The notes under the pieces are model-generated. The model made no database searches. It was given only the letters and a program-made list of their open reading frames with translations, and was not told the origin of the DNA. Source: Marinobacterium iners DSM 11526 (GTDB lineage Bacteria > Pseudomonadota > Gammaproteobacteria > Pseudomonadales > Balneatricaceae). Taken from it: a DNA stretch of 64,000 bases. Shown one piece after another: positions 61,218-64,000 of this stretch. Every line of letters begins with the position of its first letter. The first letter of the stretch is position 1. The translations under genes were made by a program, and so were the position numbers. The DNA lies in NCBI RefSeq assembly GCF_900107855.1, contig NZ_FNRJ01000002.1:194453-258452 (forward strand), given 5' to 3'.

Positions 61218-61404
61218 TTTTCCACCTGTTTCAAACCAGCCGCCGATTATACCTGTTTTGATGCAACACACAGAAACCAGCCTGCAACGCCCGCCGATAC
61301 GCATTTTTTCATAACGGGGCATTCAGACCCGGTGCGTTATGCTGTATGCTCTTTTGGCTATGCATTGATGGATTCCTTGCACCGATTACAGAGAGGACCA
61401 AGGC

Positions 61405-62592
61405 TTGGACGTGCAACTTTCCGACCGCGTTAACAGCATCAAACCTTCACCCACACTGGCCGTCACAAATCGTGCTGCCGAGCTGCGTGCTGAAGGCAAA
61501 GACATCATCGGCCTCGGCGCCGGCGAACCCGATTTTGACACCCCGGAACATATCAAGGCGGCGGCGACCAAAGCCATTCAGGACGGCTTTACCAAGTACA
61601 CTGCCGTTGATGGTACCCCGGCGCTGAAGAAAGCGGTGATTGCCAAATTTGAGCGTGAGAACGGTTTCAGCTACGCCCCCAACCAGATTCTGGTTTCAAG
61701 CGGTGGCAAGCAGAGCTTTTTCAACATGGCGCTGGCTCTGCTGAACCCGGGCGATGAAGTCGTGATCCCTGCCCCATACTGGGTATCTTACCCGGATATG
61801 GTTCTTGTGGCCGAAGGCAAGCCAGTGATCATCACCACTACCCAGGAGCAGCGTTTCAAGATCACGCCGCAGCAATTGGATGATGCCATTACCGAGCGTA
61901 CCCGCCTGGTCGTACTGAACAGCCCTTCCAACCCATCCGGTGTAGCCTACACACTGGAAGAGCTTAAGGCTCTGGGCGAAGTGTTGAACAAGTACCCGGA
62001 GGTACTGGTTGCCACTGATGACATGTACGAGCACATCCTGTTCACCGATCAGCCGTTCTGCAACATCCTGAACGCCTGTCCTGAGCTGTATGACCGTACC
62101 ATCGTGCTGAACGGTGTTTCCAAGGCCTACTCCATGACCGGCTGGCGTATCGGTTATGCGGCAGGCCCGGCCAAGCTGATCGGCGCCATGAAGAAAATTC
62201 AGTCACAGAGCACATCCAATCCGAACTCCATCGCTCAGGTGGCGGCTCAGGCGGCACTGGATGGCCCACAGGATTGTGTTGCCATGATGGTCAGCGCATT
62301 CAAGCAGCGTCATGACTTCGTGGTCAATGCACTGAACGAGATCGACGGTGTCGAGTGCATCCGGGCGGACGGTACCTTTTACGCCTTCCCGAGCTTCCAC
62401 AAGGTGATCGACTCTCGCCCCGAGTTTAATGATGACATTGCATTGGCCGAATTCCTGTTGCAGGAAGCCGGTGTAGCACTGGTGCCTGGATCGGCCTTTG
62501 GCACACCCGGCAACATGCGACTTTCCTTCGCTACCAGCCTGAATGTGCTCGAGGATGCAATCAGCCGCATCAAGGCGGCACTGGAACGCTAA
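61405..62592 (+). CDS. Pyridoxal-phosphate aminotransferase, aspartate type
   Basis: A 395-residue class I aminotransferase, of the AspC/AAT Ib type. It has LGAGEPDFDTP near the start, NSPSNPSGV, the PLP-lysine in GVSKAYSMTGWRIGY and the FATSLNVLEDA end. It transfers amino groups between aspartate (or aromatic amino acids) and 2-oxoglutarate. The start is a TTG (MDVQLSDRVN), which fits the family length and has an AGAGGA site; a GTG two codons later is an alternative. It diverges from uvrB across 187 bases. Confidence 0.93.
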   Translation: MDVQLSDRVNSIKPSPTLAVTNRAAELRAEGKDIIGLGAGEPDFDTPEHIKAAATKAIQDGFTKYTAVDGTPALKKAVIAKFERENGFSYAPNQILVSSGGKQSFFNMALALLNPGDEVVIPAPYWVSYPDMVLVAEGKPVIITTTQEQRFKITPQQLDDAITERTRLVVLNSPSNPSGVAYTLEELKALGEVLNKYPEVLVATDDMYEHILFTDQPFCNILNACPELYDRTIVLNGVSKAYSMTGWRIGYAAGPAKLIGAMKKIQSQSTSNPNSIAQVAAQAALDGPQDCVAMMVSAFKQRHDFVVNALNEIDGVECIRADGTFYAFPSFHKVIDSRPEFNDDIALAEFLLQEAGVALVPGSAFGTPGNMRLSFATSLNVLEDAISRIKAALER

Positions 62593-62597
62593 ACACA

Positions 62598-62623
62598 AGC
62601 CCCGGCACAGTCCGGGGCTTTTT
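62598..62623 (+). terminator. Terminator of the aminotransferase gene
   Basis: The stem AGCCCCGG/CCGGGGCT with a CACAGT loop is followed by T residues, 6 bases after the stop. Confidence 0.9.
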
Positions 62624-62651
62624 GTATCCCCTATCCTGATCGAACACTGCC

Positions 62652-63845
62652 ATGAAAACCAGAATTCTGACTCGACTGCTTGCCGATACATCCGCTCCGG
62701 CCCTGCTGCTGAAGGACTCCAAAGCCGAATGGAGCAACGAGGCCTTTGAACAGTTGCCGAAAAAGCAGCGTAAGAGCATTGTGGACTGGAGCAGTGACAG
62801 CAAAAATACCGACATCCTGATCAGCCAGGGCGTGATCTTTGAGCGCCTGAAAACGGATGAGCACTACCTGATATTGGCGTGCGGGCACCGTGCCGGACAA
62901 CAGCAGCGAGCATTGCTGCAGGAGCTGATGCCTGCCCTGGCCTCGGGCAGCGACCCGTTCTTTATTCTGCCGCAACTGCTGGCATCCCTGCTTGACTGGC
63001 CCGAGGCGGCTGGCTGCAAGCTGCAGGGCACTGATAAGCTGGCTCTGATGGGACACTGGTCCGGACAACATCTGTTGCCACCGCAAACATTGGAGCTTAA
63101 AAACAGCTCAGCAGCTCCGCTCTACCAGCAAGGCCAGCCCGGTACCCTGATTCTGGAATGGGACCGAAACGAAGCCAGAGTGCGCGATCCCCTGCTTGGG
63201 GATCAGGGACTCTGGATTGCACAGCGCGTGGATTCCCGCAATGGCAACCCATTGGGACACTTGAGCCTGTGGGGGGCCGAGAAAACAGCCAGCCTGGCTG
63301 ACAGTATCCATCTGATGCAACTCTGCGCCGATCTTATCAGCGCCTGGCAACCGGAACAGTTGGAAAGAAGTGAGCGCAGCCCTGCTCTCCAGCTGGACCC
63401 TTTGACACAACTGCCCGGACGCGACGCACTCGATCACACCCTTGCCGGCAGCGAGCAGGAGCGGAAGCAGTCCGGCCGTGACTGTCTGCTGGCACTGATC
63501 GACATCGACAGCCTTTCGGCAATCAACAATCTGCACGGCCAGCACGAAGGAGACCGCGTCTTGTGCCAGTTTGCCGACCGCCTGCGCCACATCTGCCGTC
63601 CTGATGACCACTTGTTCCGTTTTGGCGGCGACGAGTTCGTCCTGCTGCTTCCCGTCAAACACACGCCACCGCCTTTGCAACAGCGCCTGGATCAGATCAA
63701 CCGCGCCATGACACAGACATTAGGGTCAGCCTTTCATGCCAGTGCCGGCCTGGCTCTGCTGTCAGAAGTCAACGGCAGTGGTGATGAGCTGCTGCTGCTG
63801 GCGGACAGCCGCTTGAGAAAAGAAAAGAAACAGCGCGGGATTTGA
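62652..63845 (+). CDS. GGDEF-domain diguanylate cyclase
   Basis: A 397-residue soluble protein. Residues 1-70 look PAS-like, 100-230 GAF-like, and 255-390 form a GGDEF domain (LDPLTQLPGRDAL at the start and FRFGGDEFVLLL at the active site). All catalytic residues of the GGDEF motif are intact, so it probably makes cyclic-di-GMP. No membrane segment is seen. It follows the aminotransferase on the same strand but behind a terminator. Confidence 0.88.
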   Translation: MKTRILTRLLADTSAPALLLKDSKAEWSNEAFEQLPKKQRKSIVDWSSDSKNTDILISQGVIFERLKTDEHYLILACGHRAGQQQRALLQELMPALASGSDPFFILPQLLASLLDWPEAAGCKLQGTDKLALMGHWSGQHLLPPQTLELKNSSAAPLYQQGQPGTLILEWDRNEARVRDPLLGDQGLWIAQRVDSRNGNPLGHLSLWGAEKTASLADSIHLMQLCADLISAWQPEQLERSERSPALQLDPLTQLPGRDALDHTLAGSEQERKQSGRDCLLALIDIDSLSAINNLHGQHEGDRVLCQFADRLRHICRPDDHLFRFGGDEFVLLLPVKHTPPPLQQRLDQINRAMTQTLGSAFHASAGLALLSEVNGSGDELLLLADSRLRKEKKQRGI

Positions 63846-63916
63846 GTGACAGATTATTGAACTGGCCAGTCTGTTAATGCACAATGACGCCTTTCTGGAA
63901 TGATCGGTTCAATTAA

Positions 63917-64000
63917 ATGGCACGAGGCAGACCCCCGGTACACAGCCGCGAAGCCTTGCTGGATCTTGGCAACCACCTTTTCCAGCGCCACGGCTATCAC
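63917..64000 (+). CDS. TetR-family regulator, N-terminus only
   Basis: Only 28 residues are inside the window: MARGRPPVHSREALLDLGNHLFQRHGYH. The start and the first helix fit the DNA-binding domain of TetR repressors. The rest lies outside. No conclusion on its target can be drawn. Confidence 0.65.
   Translation, partial: MARGRPPVHSREALLDLGNHLFQRHGYH

Noticed and set aside
61218..61404. LexA box ahead of uvrB
   Set aside because: CTGTTTTGATGCAACA near 61252 lacks the CAG half of the LexA consensus; no convincing site.

Overview
The window is a piece of a gammaproteobacterial chromosome carrying a complete-looking P2-type prophage of about 41 kb. The bacterial flanks hold sdhC-sdhD-sdhA-sdhB divergent from gltA, uvrB, an aspartate/aromatic-type aminotransferase, a TRAP transporter and GGDEF/EAL signalling proteins. 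This gene content suggests a marine, Oceanospirillales-like host; the host assignment is an inference from gene content, not a measurement.

Left flank (1-5514): succinate dehydrogenase genes on the minus strand, citrate synthase on the plus strand, a small zinc-ribbon protein and a divergent HD (ppGpp hydrolase-like) protein. Prophage (5515-46641): bounded by a 45-bp direct repeat of the 3' half of a tRNA-Val(GAC) gene, whose intact copy is at the right end. From left to right it holds a non-coding control region (integrase-arm repeats, an iteron cluster, a probable cos site), the P2 head/tail genes Q P / O N M L X, lysis genes, R S, V W J I, fibre genes, FI FII E E' T U D, a very AT-rich two-gene accessory cassette, an immunity region with two HTH regulators, an early operon (CII-like, antirepressor, Ogr-like, primase-helicase, CsrA, several small unknown proteins), excisionase and a lambda-type integrase. 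Structure and assembly are P2-like. Replication is not: no gene for a P2 A-type rolling-circle initiator is seen, and a large Toprim primase/ATPase stands in its place. Three near-identical 19-bp palindromes (TGTATA-N7-TATACA) lie ahead of the O/P, V and FI operons, the places where P2 has its Ogr-dependent late promoters.

Right flank (46674-64000): a GGDEF-EAL protein divergent from a periplasmic binding protein, then a long minus-strand signalling/transport cluster. In transcription order this is a LuxP-type autoinducer-2 binding protein, a histidine kinase whose periplasmic part resembles LuxQ but whose kinase core is of the NarL-partner type, a TRAP transporter (dctP, dctQ, dctM; 2-oxoacid type), a Cache-domain histidine kinase and a NarL-type response regulator. 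TauE/SafE, uvrB, the aminotransferase, a GGDEF protein and the start of a TetR regulator complete the window.

The two most promising discoveries are (1) the AT-rich cassette at 31083-34277, a GHKL ATPase fused to a Shedu-like PD-(D/E)XK nuclease domain together with a two-helix membrane protein, a candidate anti-phage system carried by the prophage; and (2) the LuxP/LuxQ-like sensor rewired onto a NarX-type kinase core next to a TRAP transporter.
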